The notes below the pieces were generated by a model. That model was not told the DNA's origin and did not search any database. It was given only the letters and a program-made list of their open reading frames with translations. A program made the translations under genes and the position numbers. Shown here one piece after another: positions 9,493-19,800 of a stretch of 64,000 bases of DNA. How positions within the stretch are numbered: position 1 is the stretch's first letter; each line of letters starts with the position of its first letter. Origin of the DNA: CAZKWG01 sp964615375 (lineage in GTDB: Bacteria > Myxococcota_A > UBA796 > CAZKWG01). The DNA lies in contig CAZTOW010000007.1 in assembly GCA_964615375.1 (NCBI GenBank), forward strand, positions 1 through 64,000. Reading direction: 5' to 3'.

Positions 9493-9619
9493 GGGGCTTC
9501 CCCGCCTCGGAGCGCGAGCGCCGCCGAGCGCGCCGTCGCGCGTGCTATGCTCGCGTTGCGCTCGAGGCCTTCCTGCCCTGGTCCCCCGAAAACGCTGACG
9601 TCCATCGCCGGAGCCTCGC

Positions 9620-12600
9620 GTGGGGCTGATCGGATCGGCGCTGCACATCCGCCCCGGGGAGGGTCGCCCCGTCGGGCTTCTGTTCGCGCTGAGCTTCTGC
9701 ACGGGCGCGTCCACGGTCTGTTTCGAGTCGGTGGCCACCTCCCAGTTCCTGGAGGTCCTGGACGCCCGCCAGCTCGCGCTGGTCTACATCATCTCCGCGG
9801 TGGTCACGACCGCCATCGGCTGGGTCTACATCCGGCTCGAGCGCAAGCTCCCGCTGGCGAGCCTGCTCAAGGGCGCGATGGCCACGCTCCTGGCGAGCGT
9901 GCTGGCCTTCCGGGTCCTCGGCATCTTCGTCCACGATCGCTGGCTGCCGTTCTCGCTCTTCGTGTGGTTCGACGTGCTCACGATGGTGGCCAACCTCGCC
10001 ACCTGGGGCCTCACGCTGGAGGTGCTCACCGTCCGGCAGGGCAAGCGCCTCTTCGGCCCGATCAACGCGGGTGAACAGCTGGCCGGGGTGCTGGTGGGCC
10101 TCAGCATGGGCGCCCTGGTCACCCTGCTGGGCCCGCCGAACCTGCTGCTGGTCTCCGCCCTCGGGCTCTCCGTGGGTCTGGGCATCCTGGACACATTCCT
10201 GCAGCAGTACGAGAAGGGCTTCCTCTCCGAAGACGAGGGCGGCGACGACGAGCCCGACGAGGACGACGAGAGCACCGGGCCCGTGGCCCCCATGCGCTCG
10301 CTGCTCCAGAACCCGCTTCTGCGGCGCATCTTCCTGCTGTCCTCGGCCACCGTCTTCGCCTTCTACTCGCTCGAGTACCTCGTGCTCTACCAGGTGGAGG
10401 CGCGCTTCGGCGCGGACGAGCACGCCATCGCCACCTTCGTCGGCCGCACGACCGGCGTGGCGAACCTGGTGACCCTGCTGGGGGCCTGGTTCCTCAGCGG
10501 GCCGCTCCTGGAGCGCTTCGGCGTGCGCACGGCCCTGATGCTCCTGCCGGTCACGGCGGGCACCTGCATCATCATCGCGATGGTGGTGGGCTGGACCAGC
10601 GGGCTGGGGAGCGCCTTCTTCTGGGTGATCGTCTTCGCGCGGGTCCTGGACATCTTCCTGCGCGGCACGGTGGAGGACGAGACCATGCTCGTGCTCTACC
10701 AGCCGCTGGAGCCCGGCCAGCGCGCCGCCGCCCAGGCCCGCGCCGAGGGCGTGGTGGAGCCCGTCAGCGCGCTGCTGGCCGGCGTCTTCCAGCTCGGCGT
10801 GGTCGGGCTCACGGACGATCCGCGCATCTTCCTCGCCACGCTGCTGGTGCCCATCGCCATCTGGCTGGTGGGCTCCTGGGACGCCGGGCGGGCCTACGGC
10901 GAGGCCCTGGTCAAGGCCATCGACCGGCGCGTGCTGACCGGCACCACCCTGCGCCTCGCCGACGCCAGCACCCTGGACATCTTCCAGGAGCGCCTGGCGA
11001 GCCCGCACCCGGGCGAGGTGATCTTCTGCCTGGAGACGCTCGAGCGCATCGAGCACCCTCGCTACGACAGCATCCTGCTCAACCTCATCGGCCACCCCAG
11101 CGCGCTGGTGCGGCGCGAGGTGCTGCTGCGGCTCGAGCGCCGACGCCCGCCCGGGGCCGCCCAGCACCTGCTGGCCCGCGTGCGGCTGGAGGAGGATGTG
11201 GAGGTGCGCTCGACCGCCATCCGCGTGCTCTGCGGGCAGAGCGGGGCGGAGGTCCACGGCGAGCTGCTGCCGGGCATGGACGATCCGGTGCCGGTGGTGC
11301 GGCAGGCGGTGGTCCTGGGACTGATGCGCAGCGGAGACATCGGCGCCATCGTGGTGGCCGCCGACCGCCTCTCGCGCATGGTCGCCAGCCCCTTCGTGGA
11401 GGATCGGGGCATCGCCGCGGAGATACTAGGTGAATTAGCTTCCCCCACGGCCCACCCGCTGCTGCGCCCGCTGCTCTCCGATCGGGAGCCCGCGGTGGCC
11501 CGGCTCGCCCTGCTGGCGGCGGGGAGGCTGCGGCACCCGGCGCTGTGGCCGGCGATGATCTCGCGGCTCGGCCAGCCCGGCCTGCGGGCCTCGGCGGCGG
11601 AGGCGCTGGTCAGCGTGGGCCCGGCCGTCCTGCCCCGCCTGGACGAGGCCCTGGTGGAGTCCGGGCAGTCGCGGGCTGTGCGGGCGCGCATCGCCCACCT
11701 CTGCGGGCGCATCCCCAGCGCCTCGACTATCCAGCTCCTGCGCGGCCACGTCGCCGAGCGCGACGCCAACGTGCGCGGGGCGGTGTTGCAGTCGCTCTCG
11801 CTCTGCGGCTTCCGCGCGCCGCCCGGGGACCTGCCGGCGCTGAGCCGCACGGTGCAGGACGAGGTGCGCGTGATCACGCGGATCCTGGCCACGCTCCAGG
11901 AGTTCCCCGAGGATCCGCGCTACCTGTACCTGCGCTCGGCCCTGCGCGAGGAGATCGTGCAGGCCCGGCGCCGCATCTTCTGGGTGTTGAGCTTCCTCTA
12001 CGACCCGAAGAACATCCTGCTCGCCCGCGACAGCCTGGACCACCCCTCGGCCCAGCGCCGGGCCTGGGCGGTGGAGGTCGTGGACCTCCAGCTCGCGCCG
12101 GAGCTGCGCCCGCTCGTGCTGCCCCTGCTGGAGGACCACGAGGACACCGACCGGCTCTCCCGCCTGGAGGCCCGCTTCCCGCAGCCGCGCATGGACCGCA
12201 TCGGCCGGCTGCGCGAGATCATCGGGCGGGAGGACGCCAGCACCAGCCTGTGGACGCGGCTCTGCGCGGTGCAGGCCGCCGTGGCGCTGGAGGCCCGCGC
12301 CCTCTGGGACGCCATCGAGCCCCTCCTGGCCAGCCGCGAGCCCGCGCTCCGCGAGACCGGCCTCTGGGCGCTCGCCGCCCTCGATCCCCGCCGCGCCCGC
12401 GAGCCCGTGCGCGGCCTGCGCGCCGACCCCAACGAGAGCGTCGCCGCGCTGGCCGAGTACGTGCTCTCCGACATGACCAGCGAGGCCCCGATGCTGCTGA
12501 CGGTGGAGAAGGTCATCATCCTGAAGAGCGTCAGCATCTTCTCGCGCACGCCCGAGGAGGTGCTGGTCGAGGTCGCCAGCGTGCTCCGCGAGGTGGACGT

Positions 12601-12940
12601 CAAGCGGGGCGAGACCATCTTCGAGAAGGGCGACATCGGCACCAGCATGTACTTCATCGTGGGCGGGCGGCTGCGCATCCACGACGGCGACGTGACGGTG
12701 GCCGAGCTCGGCGAGCGCGAGATCGTGGGCGAGCTGGCCGTGCTGGACCCGCAGCCGCGCAACGCGAGCGTCACGGCGCTGGAGGACACCATCCTGCTCC
12801 AGCTGGACCAGGAGGCCCTCTACGAGCTGATGACCGACCGGGTGGAGGTGGCCCGCGGGATCATCCGCGTGCTCTGCCACAAGCTGCGCATGGCCAGCAT
12901 CGCGGCCACGCAGAAGGCGGAGGAGGGGAACGGGCACTGA
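9620..12940 (+). CDS. MFS/nucleotide-translocase-like transporter fused to HEAT repeats and a cNMP-binding domain
   Basis: 1106 residues with a GTG start. Residues 1-430 hold about 12 membrane helices resembling the ADP/ATP translocase (Npt/NTT) branch of MFS transporters, with a long acidic cytoplasmic loop near 204-220. Residues about 450-940 are repeated helical pairs of HEAT type. Residues about 970-1090 form a cyclic-nucleotide-binding domain with the ...IFEKGDIGTSMYFIV... and GEIVGELAVLDPQPRNASV-like cassette, including the conserved Glu and Arg. The architecture suggests a transporter gated or scaffolded by a nucleotide-sensing cytoplasmic tail. The substrate is unknown. The gene stands alone; a TATGCT (9545-9550) upstream could be its -10. 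Confidence 0.78.
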   Translation: MGLIGSALHIRPGEGRPVGLLFALSFCTGASTVCFESVATSQFLEVLDARQLALVYIISAVVTTAIGWVYIRLERKLPLASLLKGAMATLLASVLAFRVLGIFVHDRWLPFSLFVWFDVLTMVANLATWGLTLEVLTVRQGKRLFGPINAGEQLAGVLVGLSMGALVTLLGPPNLLLVSALGLSVGLGILDTFLQQYEKGFLSEDEGGDDEPDEDDESTGPVAPMRSLLQNPLLRRIFLLSSATVFAFYSLEYLVLYQVEARFGADEHAIATFVGRTTGVANLVTLLGAWFLSGPLLERFGVRTALMLLPVTAGTCIIIAMVVGWTSGLGSAFFWVIVFARVLDIFLRGTVEDETMLVLYQPLEPGQRAAAQARAEGVVEPVSALLAGVFQLGVVGLTDDPRIFLATLLVPIAIWLVGSWDAGRAYGEALVKAIDRRVLTGTTLRLADASTLDIFQERLASPHPGEVIFCLETLERIEHPRYDSILLNLIGHPSALVRREVLLRLERRRPPGAAQHLLARVRLEEDVEVRSTAIRVLCGQSGAEVHGELLPGMDDPVPVVRQAVVLGLMRSGDIGAIVVAADRLSRMVASPFVEDRGIAAEILGELASPTAHPLLRPLLSDREPAVARLALLAAGRLRHPALWPAMISRLGQPGLRASAAEALVSVGPAVLPRLDEALVESGQSRAVRARIAHLCGRIPSASTIQLLRGHVAERDANVRGAVLQSLSLCGFRAPPGDLPALSRTVQDEVRVITRILATLQEFPEDPRYLYLRSALREEIVQARRRIFWVLSFLYDPKNILLARDSLDHPSAQRRAWAVEVVDLQLAPELRPLVLPLLEDHEDTDRLSRLEARFPQPRMDRIGRLREIIGREDASTSLWTRLCAVQAAVALEARALWDAIEPLLASREPALRETGLWALAALDPRRAREPVRGLRADPNESVAALAEYVLSDMTSEAPMLLTVEKVIILKSVSIFSRTPEEVLVEVASVLREVDVKRGETIFEKGDIGTSMYFIVGGRLRIHDGDVTVAELGEREIVGELAVLDPQPRNASVTALEDTILLQLDQEALYELMTDRVEVARGIIRVLCHKLRMASIAATQKAEEGNGH

Positions 12941-12947
12941 GGGGCCG

Positions 12948-14228
12948 TCAGCCCTCCAGCAAGGCCAGGAGCGGCGCCTCTTCCAGCCAGTCGCCCGGGT
13001 CCACGTCCCCCAGCTGCAGGAGCGCCGCCCCCACCGACCCGCCGGTCATCTGCCTGCCGCCGTCGGCGAGGTCTCCGCTGGCGTGGTCCACGGGCAGTCC
13101 GGCCCAGCGCTCGTCGTGGCCGCCGATCACGCGGCCCCCGGCGACCCCAGAGCCCGAGACCAGCACGCTGGTGTACTGCCAGTGATCCTTGCCCTCGAAC
13201 GCGTTCAAGCGCGGGCCACGCCCCATCTCGGAGAGCACTACGACAACGGTCTCGTCGGCCAGCGAGCCCCCCGCCGTGCCGGGAGAGGCGTCGAGCTCCT
13301 GGTTCAGCGCCACGAGCCCGGCGAAGAGGTCCTCCCACAGCGCGCTCTGGAGACTGAAATTCGTGTTGTGGGTGTCCCACTCGCGGATGAAGGTCGGCGG
13401 ACCCCCGATGGTCACGCAGCGCGACATGCCTGAGGCCAGCACGCGGGCGATGAGGGGTGCCCCCTCCACCAGGGTCTCCACCGGGCTCAGGTCCAGGGCG
13501 TCCCCGATCTCGCGGATGGCGTCGGCGCTGGCGTCGGCGCGCTGGAAGGCCTCGGCCAGGGCGCGATCCCGGGCGCCCGCGGCCCCGGAGACCCGGGAGG
13601 CGGCGCGGGCGGCGACGTAGGCGGCGATGGGGTCGCGGGCGGCCTCCGAGAGCGGTACTATGGGCTCGTCCGTCCAGCCCAGCAGCTCGCCGGAGAGCAG
13701 GCCCTCGAGCTGGCCGCTCAGCCCGCAGCGCAGCACGCCGCCGCCGAGCGCGCCCGGGTAGGAGGGCCCGGAGATGATGAGCACGGGCGCGGGGTAGAGG
13801 TCGGCGCGCGCCGCGCCCAGGATGCAGGGCCAGTCCGGGTCCAGCCCGTCGCGCCCCCCCGTCATGGCCAGGTAGTGGCCGATCTCGTGGCTGATGGTGG
13901 GCAGGGCCACGCCGTTGAGGATGGCGGTGCGGGCGCCGTAATCCTCCAGGTAGGCGCGCACGCTCGGCCGGTCGGCGTGATCGACGAAGCTGATCCCGCC
14001 CACCAGGCCGCGCTCGGCGCCGTCCTCCAGGTCCAGGGCGGGGTTGTCCAGGTCCTCGGCCAGGGTCATGCTGGGGTCCCAGCCGCCCGCGGCGAAGACG
14101 AAGACGAACTTGCGGTCGGCCCCGGAGACGGAGGCGCGGGCGCGGCGGGGGAGGGCGAGCGCGCCGGCTCCGGCCAGGGCGCCGCCCAGCAGGGCGCGCC
14201 GCGAGGGCGCGAGAGCGGATCGAATCAT
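12948..14228 (-). CDS. DUF1501 family secreted protein (Tat signal)
   Basis: A 426-residue DUF1501 protein, an alkaline-phosphatase/sulfatase-fold relative of unknown activity. The N-terminus has a twin-arginine signal (SRRALLGG at residues 9-16, then a hydrophobic alanine/leucine stretch and ARA). Family landmarks include FVFVFAAGGWDP near the mature start, SHEIGHYLAMTGG, and the C-terminal EMGRGPRLN and GKDHWQY segments. It is the third gene of a leftward operon with the two genes ending at 14246 and 15838, and lies 17 bases after the former. DUF1501 proteins usually sit next to cytochrome-like DUF1549/1592/1800 proteins, as here. Confidence 0.85.
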   Translation of the reverse strand: MIRSALAPSRRALLGGALAGAGALALPRRARASVSGADRKFVFVFAAGGWDPSMTLAEDLDNPALDLEDGAERGLVGGISFVDHADRPSVRAYLEDYGARTAILNGVALPTISHEIGHYLAMTGGRDGLDPDWPCILGAARADLYPAPVLIISGPSYPGALGGGVLRCGLSGQLEGLLSGELLGWTDEPIVPLSEAARDPIAAYVAARAASRVSGAAGARDRALAEAFQRADASADAIREIGDALDLSPVETLVEGAPLIARVLASGMSRCVTIGGPPTFIREWDTHNTNFSLQSALWEDLFAGLVALNQELDASPGTAGGSLADETVVVVLSEMGRGPRLNAFEGKDHWQYTSVLVSGSGVAGGRVIGGHDERWAGLPVDHASGDLADGGRQMTGGSVGAALLQLGDVDPGDWLEEAPLLALLEG

Positions 14229-14245
14229 CGGGGCCTCCGTGCGTC

Positions 14246-15844
14246 TCAGTAGAGGACGAGGCGCGGGTCGCGCAGCATGGCGCAGAGCAGGCCGCGCCAG
14301 GCCGCCAGCGGATCCGCCTCCTGCGCGTAGAGCTGCTCCCAGAGCGTGACGCCCGCGCCGACCTCCTCGCTGTCCGCCGGGAGGATCTCGCCGTAGAGCC
14401 GGCGGTGAAGCACCACGATCTGCGCGCCGAGGGCCGCGGTCTCCGGCCGCTCGTTGGCGTCCAGGGAGACGGCGGTGAAGAGCCGACGGGCGGAGCGGGG
14501 GAGGGGAGCCTCGCGATCCACGGCGTAGGAGGCTGCCAGCTCGGCCAGGGCGCGCTGGGCGAGCACGAGGCCGGGGGTGGGCTCGCTCGGCGGGGAGACC
14601 TGGCTGATCCCGTCCACCCCGCCGCCGATGAGGTGCAGGCCCGCCTTGTCAGCGCGCATGATCTCCTGCTCCTCGTAGACCCAGCGGAAGCCGGTGAGCT
14701 CCTCGACCTGGCTGGCCAGGAGCTCCACGGTCGCCACCTTCGCCGAGCTCGGCGCGTCCCCGTCCTCCAGGTCCCGCCAGGCCGGCACGTCCAGCACGGC
14801 GCGGAAGAGGCCGCGGATGGTGAGCCCGCCCGCCAGGAAGGCCTCCCGGATCCGGTTGAGCTCCTCCTGGTCCTCGAGGCCGGGGGGCTCGCGCAGGAGC
14901 AGGGTCCAGGCCTGCTCGACCGCGCAGCTCACGAAGCGCGGATCGGCCGAGATCTGCGCGCCCAGGTCCACGAGCCCCTCGGTGGGGGTGCCGAAGTAGC
15001 CGGGCGCGACCCCCGACAGCGAGCGCCAGACCTCCTCCCGGGCGGGGTGGTAGAGCAGCGCCTCCTGGACGCTCGTGTAGTTCGAGAGGAAGAAACCTCC
15101 GAAGTGCCCGGCCAGCGGGTCGAGCGAGACGTGGCAGTTGGCGCAGGCCGGGTCCGTCTGGAGCGCGTCGGCCAGCTCCGCGTCGCTGAGCAGGAAGAGC
15201 TCGGGGTCCGTCTCCACGTCGCGGGAGAGGTAGTCCGCGCAGAGCAGGAGCCGCGAGACCTGGTTGGCCCGGCCGCGGTTGGCGTTGCTGGCGGTGGTCA
15301 CGTAGCGCCACCACAGGCCGTTGGTGACCAGCACGCCGCCCGCGGGACGCCCGTCGCCGTAGTGGACCTTCTGCCAGCCGGTGGCGCCCTCGGGGTAGTC
15401 GCTCACCGGGTAGTGCTCGGCCATGGTCTCGTTCACCATGGTCCAGTCGGCCAGCACGATCTCGGTGTACGGCAGATCCTCGGCGGCGACCTGGGCCAGG
15501 AGGCGCAGGGGCTCCTGGCCCACCATCTGCAGGAAGGGCTCCTTCTCGGCCATCCCCAGCGACTGCGTGTTGATCGCGGAGGCCTCGCTGCGGGTCAGGT
15601 AGAGCTCGTTGTAGAGGTCGACCAGGCGCTCGGGGAGGCGCTCGCTCCGGATGATCTCGTCGAGCAGATCTTCCAGGGCCTCAGGATCCGCCTGGATCGC
15701 CTCGATCTCCTCGTCGGATGGGCGCACCCCGCGCACGTCCAGGCTGGCGCGGGTGAGCTGGCGCAGGGCGAGCGTGGGGTCGGGCGCCGCGGGCTCGGAG
15801 CTGTGGCAGGCGAAGAGCAGCAGCGCGAGCGTCGGGCTCACCAT
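14246..15844 (-). CDS. DUF1549/DUF1588-like lipoprotein with a CxxCH motif
   Basis: 532 residues. The start has a short lipoprotein-type signal (ALLLFAC). The N-terminal region (LTRASLDVRGVRPSDEE) resembles DUF1549-type secreted proteins, and the middle holds CANCHVSLDPLAG at residues 234-246, matching the DUF1588-type CxxCH-x4-DPLG pattern that can bind c-type haem. It is partnered downstream by DUF1501. It overlaps the upstream gene by 7 bases (15838-15844), so the two are translationally coupled. Whether the CxxCH carries haem cannot be judged from the sequence alone. Confidence 0.72.
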   Translation of the reverse strand: MVSPTLALLLFACHSSEPAAPDPTLALRQLTRASLDVRGVRPSDEEIEAIQADPEALEDLLDEIIRSERLPERLVDLYNELYLTRSEASAINTQSLGMAEKEPFLQMVGQEPLRLLAQVAAEDLPYTEIVLADWTMVNETMAEHYPVSDYPEGATGWQKVHYGDGRPAGGVLVTNGLWWRYVTTASNANRGRANQVSRLLLCADYLSRDVETDPELFLLSDAELADALQTDPACANCHVSLDPLAGHFGGFFLSNYTSVQEALLYHPAREEVWRSLSGVAPGYFGTPTEGLVDLGAQISADPRFVSCAVEQAWTLLLREPPGLEDQEELNRIREAFLAGGLTIRGLFRAVLDVPAWRDLEDGDAPSSAKVATVELLASQVEELTGFRWVYEEQEIMRADKAGLHLIGGGVDGISQVSPPSEPTPGLVLAQRALAELAASYAVDREAPLPRSARRLFTAVSLDANERPETAALGAQIVVLHRRLYGEILPADSEEVGAGVTLWEQLYAQEADPLAAWRGLLCAMLRDPRLVLY

Positions 15845-16779
15845 GGCGCACCCTCCCAGTCCAAGAGCGGGCTCGCGTCCACGCAGACCTCGCCCAGGGC
15901 CTCGCCCATGGCGCTCACGGCGCCGCAGCCGTCACAGCGCGCGGGATCCTCGGGGGCAGAGCCCTGGAAGTCCACGGTGTCGAAGGTGATGGTGACCCAG
16001 CGCCCCGCGCCGTCGCGCAGCGAGAGGGCGCCCAGGGGCTCGCCTGCGCAGGCCCACATGCCCGCCTCAGAGCCGATCTTGAAGTCCTCGAACCAGGCCT
16101 CGCCGTAGGTGAGGGGGAGCCCGCCCACCGAGCCCGACAGGACGGCGTACTGGGGCTCGCCCCGGTTGTTCGTGCCGTAGCGGGCCTCCAGGTTGTCCTC
16201 CACGCCCTGGCTGATCCACAGCCCCTCGGCCATCGCGCTGGTGCTGACGAAGGTGCCGATGACGCTGCTCTTGAACTCGCCGTGCCCGTCCTCGGCCAGC
16301 TTCTCCTCGACGACGAGGTTCCCCGCGCCGCGGAAGCCCTGGCCGTCCTCGCGGGCGACGCGGGCGTGGGTGAAGAGCTCGTGGCGCAGGTACCGGAGCC
16401 CGTCAGCGTCCTCGCCCTCCAGGACCGCGTAGAAGGCGTCCCCCTCGAAGCTGGTGCCGTCGTCGGTGCTGCAGATCGACTCCCAGTAGGCGGCACCGTC
16501 CGACAGGACCTTGTAGGCAGGGCAGTCGGCGTCGCCCCAGGTCAGCACCTCCTCGAAGACGGCGGGGACGGGGGCGGCGTTGATGGAGCGGACCTGGGCC
16601 AGGATCGCGTCGGCGTCGGCCTCAATCTGGGCGAGATCGTGCTCCGCTGGCGAGCTCTCCCCGAGATCGGGGTCGTAGGCGCTGGGGAGCGTGGCCCCGA
16701 GCTCGGCGAGGGGGCTCGCCGCGGGCGCGCAGCCGAAGCACAGGAAGAGAAGCCATTCGCCGCGCGTCCAGGACATCAT
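15838..16779 (-). CDS. Lipoprotein of unknown function, first gene of the DUF1501 operon
   Basis: 313 residues with a lipoprotein signal (LLFLCFGC). I do not recognise a domain. The mature part begins with a helical acidic stretch. The second half is beta-rich and describes a compact extracellular domain: GNLVVEEKLAEDGHGEF, then SGSVGGLPLTYGEAWFEDF, with a GRWVTITFDTVDF strand. Cysteine pairs (ADCPAY, SICST, WACAG, CDGCG, EVCVD) suggest disulphides. Gene order implies a shared role with the CxxCH and DUF1501 proteins at the cell surface. Confidence 0.65.
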   Translation of the reverse strand: MMSWTRGEWLLFLCFGCAPAASPLAELGATLPSAYDPDLGESSPAEHDLAQIEADADAILAQVRSINAAPVPAVFEEVLTWGDADCPAYKVLSDGAAYWESICSTDDGTSFEGDAFYAVLEGEDADGLRYLRHELFTHARVAREDGQGFRGAGNLVVEEKLAEDGHGEFKSSVIGTFVSTSAMAEGLWISQGVEDNLEARYGTNNRGEPQYAVLSGSVGGLPLTYGEAWFEDFKIGSEAGMWACAGEPLGALSLRDGAGRWVTITFDTVDFQGSAPEDPARCDGCGAVSAMGEALGEVCVDASPLLDWEGAPW

Positions 16780-16852
16780 CGCCCCTCACCCGTTCAGCCT
16801 AAGCTGCCCGGGTCCTGGGGCTCAATGACGCTCGATAACAGGGCCCGCGCGC

Positions 16853-19800
16853 TCAGCGCGCCGCGCCGCCGTAGAGCAGGTAGCCGATGCCCGCGTCGGA
16901 CGCGCCCGTGTCGTTCTTCCAGGCGCCCAGCAGCAGGTCGGCGAAGCCGTCGGCGTTGACGTCCCCGCCCGGCGAGACGTCGGCGCCCACATAGTCGCCG
17001 GAGTTCTCGCCGATCAGGCGGGCCTGGGCCACGCCGAGATCGCTGGAGCCGGAGAGCGGCCCCATCAGCAGGTAGGCCGCGCCAACGTCGGTGGTGCTCC
17101 CGTCGTCGAAGCGGTAGGCGCCCACGAGCAGGTCATCGTAGAGGTCCTTGTCCACGTCCCCGGCCGCGGACAGCGCGTAGCCCGCGCGGTCGCCGGTGCT
17201 CTCGCCGGTGAGCACGTAGTCGGCCGTGCTGGCGTCCACCGTGCCGGAGAGCGGACCCTCGAAGAGGTAGGCCGCGCCGAGCTCGCTGGCGGTGCCGACG
17301 TCGTAGCCGTAGGCGCCGGCGAAATAGTCGCCGTAACCGTCATAGTTGACGTCTCCCACCAGGGCCACGCTGGTCCCCAGGTAGTCGCCGCCCGTCTCGC
17401 CCGTGATCTTCGCGTCCGCCGCAGAGAGATCGAGCGTACCCGAGGCCGGGCCCAGCACGAGGTAGGCCGCGCCGGCCGAGGTGCCGCCGCTGTCCTCGCC
17501 GTTCGCGCCCACCGCGATGTCGGGGACGCCGTCCCCGTCGATGTCCACGCCGCCGTCGATGGACCAGCCGGCGAAGTCGTAGGTGGTCTCGCCCACCAGG
17601 CGGCCGTCGGCGCTGCTGGCCGACTTGCTGCCGGAGACGTCGCCGTAGAAGATGTAGACGGCGCCCGAGGACGTCCCGCCATGATCGGCCTGGTAGGCCG
17701 GCAGGAGCAGGTCCATCTTCCCGTCGCTGTCCAGGTCGCCCGCGCCCGACAGGCTGAAGCCCATGTTGTCGTTGGCGGAGGCCCCGTACACCTTGGCGTC
17801 CGCCGCAGACAGCGCCATGTCCGTCGTGATCGGGCCGTGGACCAGGTAGGAGGCGCCCGCGGTGGAGCCGCCCGTGCCGTCGCCGATGGCGCCGATGATG
17901 ACGTCGTCGTAGCCGTCCCCGTCCACGTCCCCGCTGCCCGCCACGGCGTAGCCGGCCTTGGCGTTGCTGCCCTCGCCGCGCAGCTTGGCGTCGGCGTCAG
18001 ACAGATCCAGGTCTCCCGAGACCATGCCCAGCACGATGTAGGCGGCGCCCGCGTAGCTCGCCGTCGTGTCGTCGCCGTAGGCGCCCACGATGATGTCGTC
18101 GTAGCCGTCGGCGTCCACGTCGCCCGCGCTGGCCAGGCTGCTCGAGGAGTAGTCGTAGCGCGCCTCGCCGATCAGCCGCGCGTCGGCGTCGCCCAGATCC
18201 TCGTCCCCCGACAGCCCGCAGGGCGCGTCGATGTCGTCGCAGTCCTGGTCGATGTCGTCCTCGCAGATCTCGTCGGCCATCGGGTGGATGTCGTCGTCGC
18301 CGTCGTCGCAGTCGCCGCCGTCGTCCACGTAGCCGGAGGGGGCGTCGCAGGAGGTCGTGGACTTGCCGTCGTCGCCCCAGCCGTCGCGGTCGCCGTCCTT
18401 GTACCAGGTGGTCATGTCCACGGGCGACTCGTCGACGGTGCCGTCGCAGTCGTTGTCCATGTCGTCGCAGAGCTCGTCGGCCCCAGGGTAGACGGTGGAC
18501 TCGTCGTCGTCGCAGTCGTCGTCGTTGTTCACGTAGCCGGAGGGCGCGTCGCAGGCCTTGGACTTGGTCCCGGCGTCGCCGTACCCGTCGGAGTCACCGT
18601 CGATGTACCAGGTGGTACGGTCCACCGCGCTCTCGTCGATGGTGCCGTCGCAGTCGTCGTCCTCGTCGTCGCAGTACTCGTCCGCGCCGGGGTGGACATC
18701 CCCGTCGGTGTCGTCGCAGTCCCGCTTGTTCGTGACGTAGCCCGTGGGCTTCTCGCAGGCCTTGGTCGTGTCGGTGGAGGACCCGTAGGTGTCGCTGTCG
18801 TCGTCGGCGTAGTAGGTCGTCCCGTCGCTCGGCGAGTCGTCCACCACGCCGTCGCAGTCGTTGTCCTCGTCGTCGCAGTACTCGGTGGCGCCCGGGTAGG
18901 TGGCGTCCTCGCGATCGTCGCAGTCGCCCGAGCTCGCCACGTAGCCGTCCGGCTCCGAGCAGGAGGTCGTGGTCGAGCTCGAGGTGCCCCAGCCGTCGCC
19001 GTCCGTGTCGGCGTACCAGACCTCGCCGTCGTCCGCGCCGTTGTCGACCTCGCCGTCGCAGTCGTCGTCCACCTCGTTGCAGATCTCCTCGGCGTCGGGG
19101 TTGATCTCCGCGTCCGAGTCGTCGCAGTCCGTCTTGTTGCTGACGTAGCCGGAGGGTTCGTCGCAGGCCTTCTTGGAGGTGGCGGAGTCGCCGTAGTCGT
19201 CGCCGTCGACGTCCTTGTACCAGGTGGTACGGTCCACGGCGCCCTCGTCGGTGGACCCGTCGCAGTCGTTGTCCTCGTCGTCGCAGTACTCGCTCGCGCC
19301 GGGGTGGGTGCCCGAGTAGCTGTCGTCACAGTCCGTGCTGACCGAGACGTAGCCGGAGGGGGCGTCGCAGCTCCGGGTCGTGGCGCTCGCGTCCCCGTAG
19401 GCGTCGCCGTCCGTGTCGGCGTACCAGGTGCTGGCGTCGGTGGCGTCCTCGTCCACGTCGCCGTCGCAGTCGTCGTCCAGGTCGTTGCACCTCTCGCTGG
19501 CGTCGGGGTTGATGTCCTCGTCGTCGTCGTCGCAGTCCCCGCCGCGCGCCACGGAGCCCGCAGGGGCCTCGCAGCTGGTCGTCACCTCGGTCTCGTCGCC
19601 GTAGGCGTCGCCGTCGGCGTCGGCGTACCAGTCGCCGGCGTCCACGGCGTCGTCGTCGACCTCGCCGTCGCAGTCGTTGTCGCGCTCGTCGCAGACCTCG
19701 TCCGCGCCAGGGAAGCTGCCGTCATAGCTGTCGTCGCAGTCCTGACCGTCCTCCACCCAGCCGCTGGGCTGATCGCAGGAGCTCTGGCCGGTGCTGCCGT

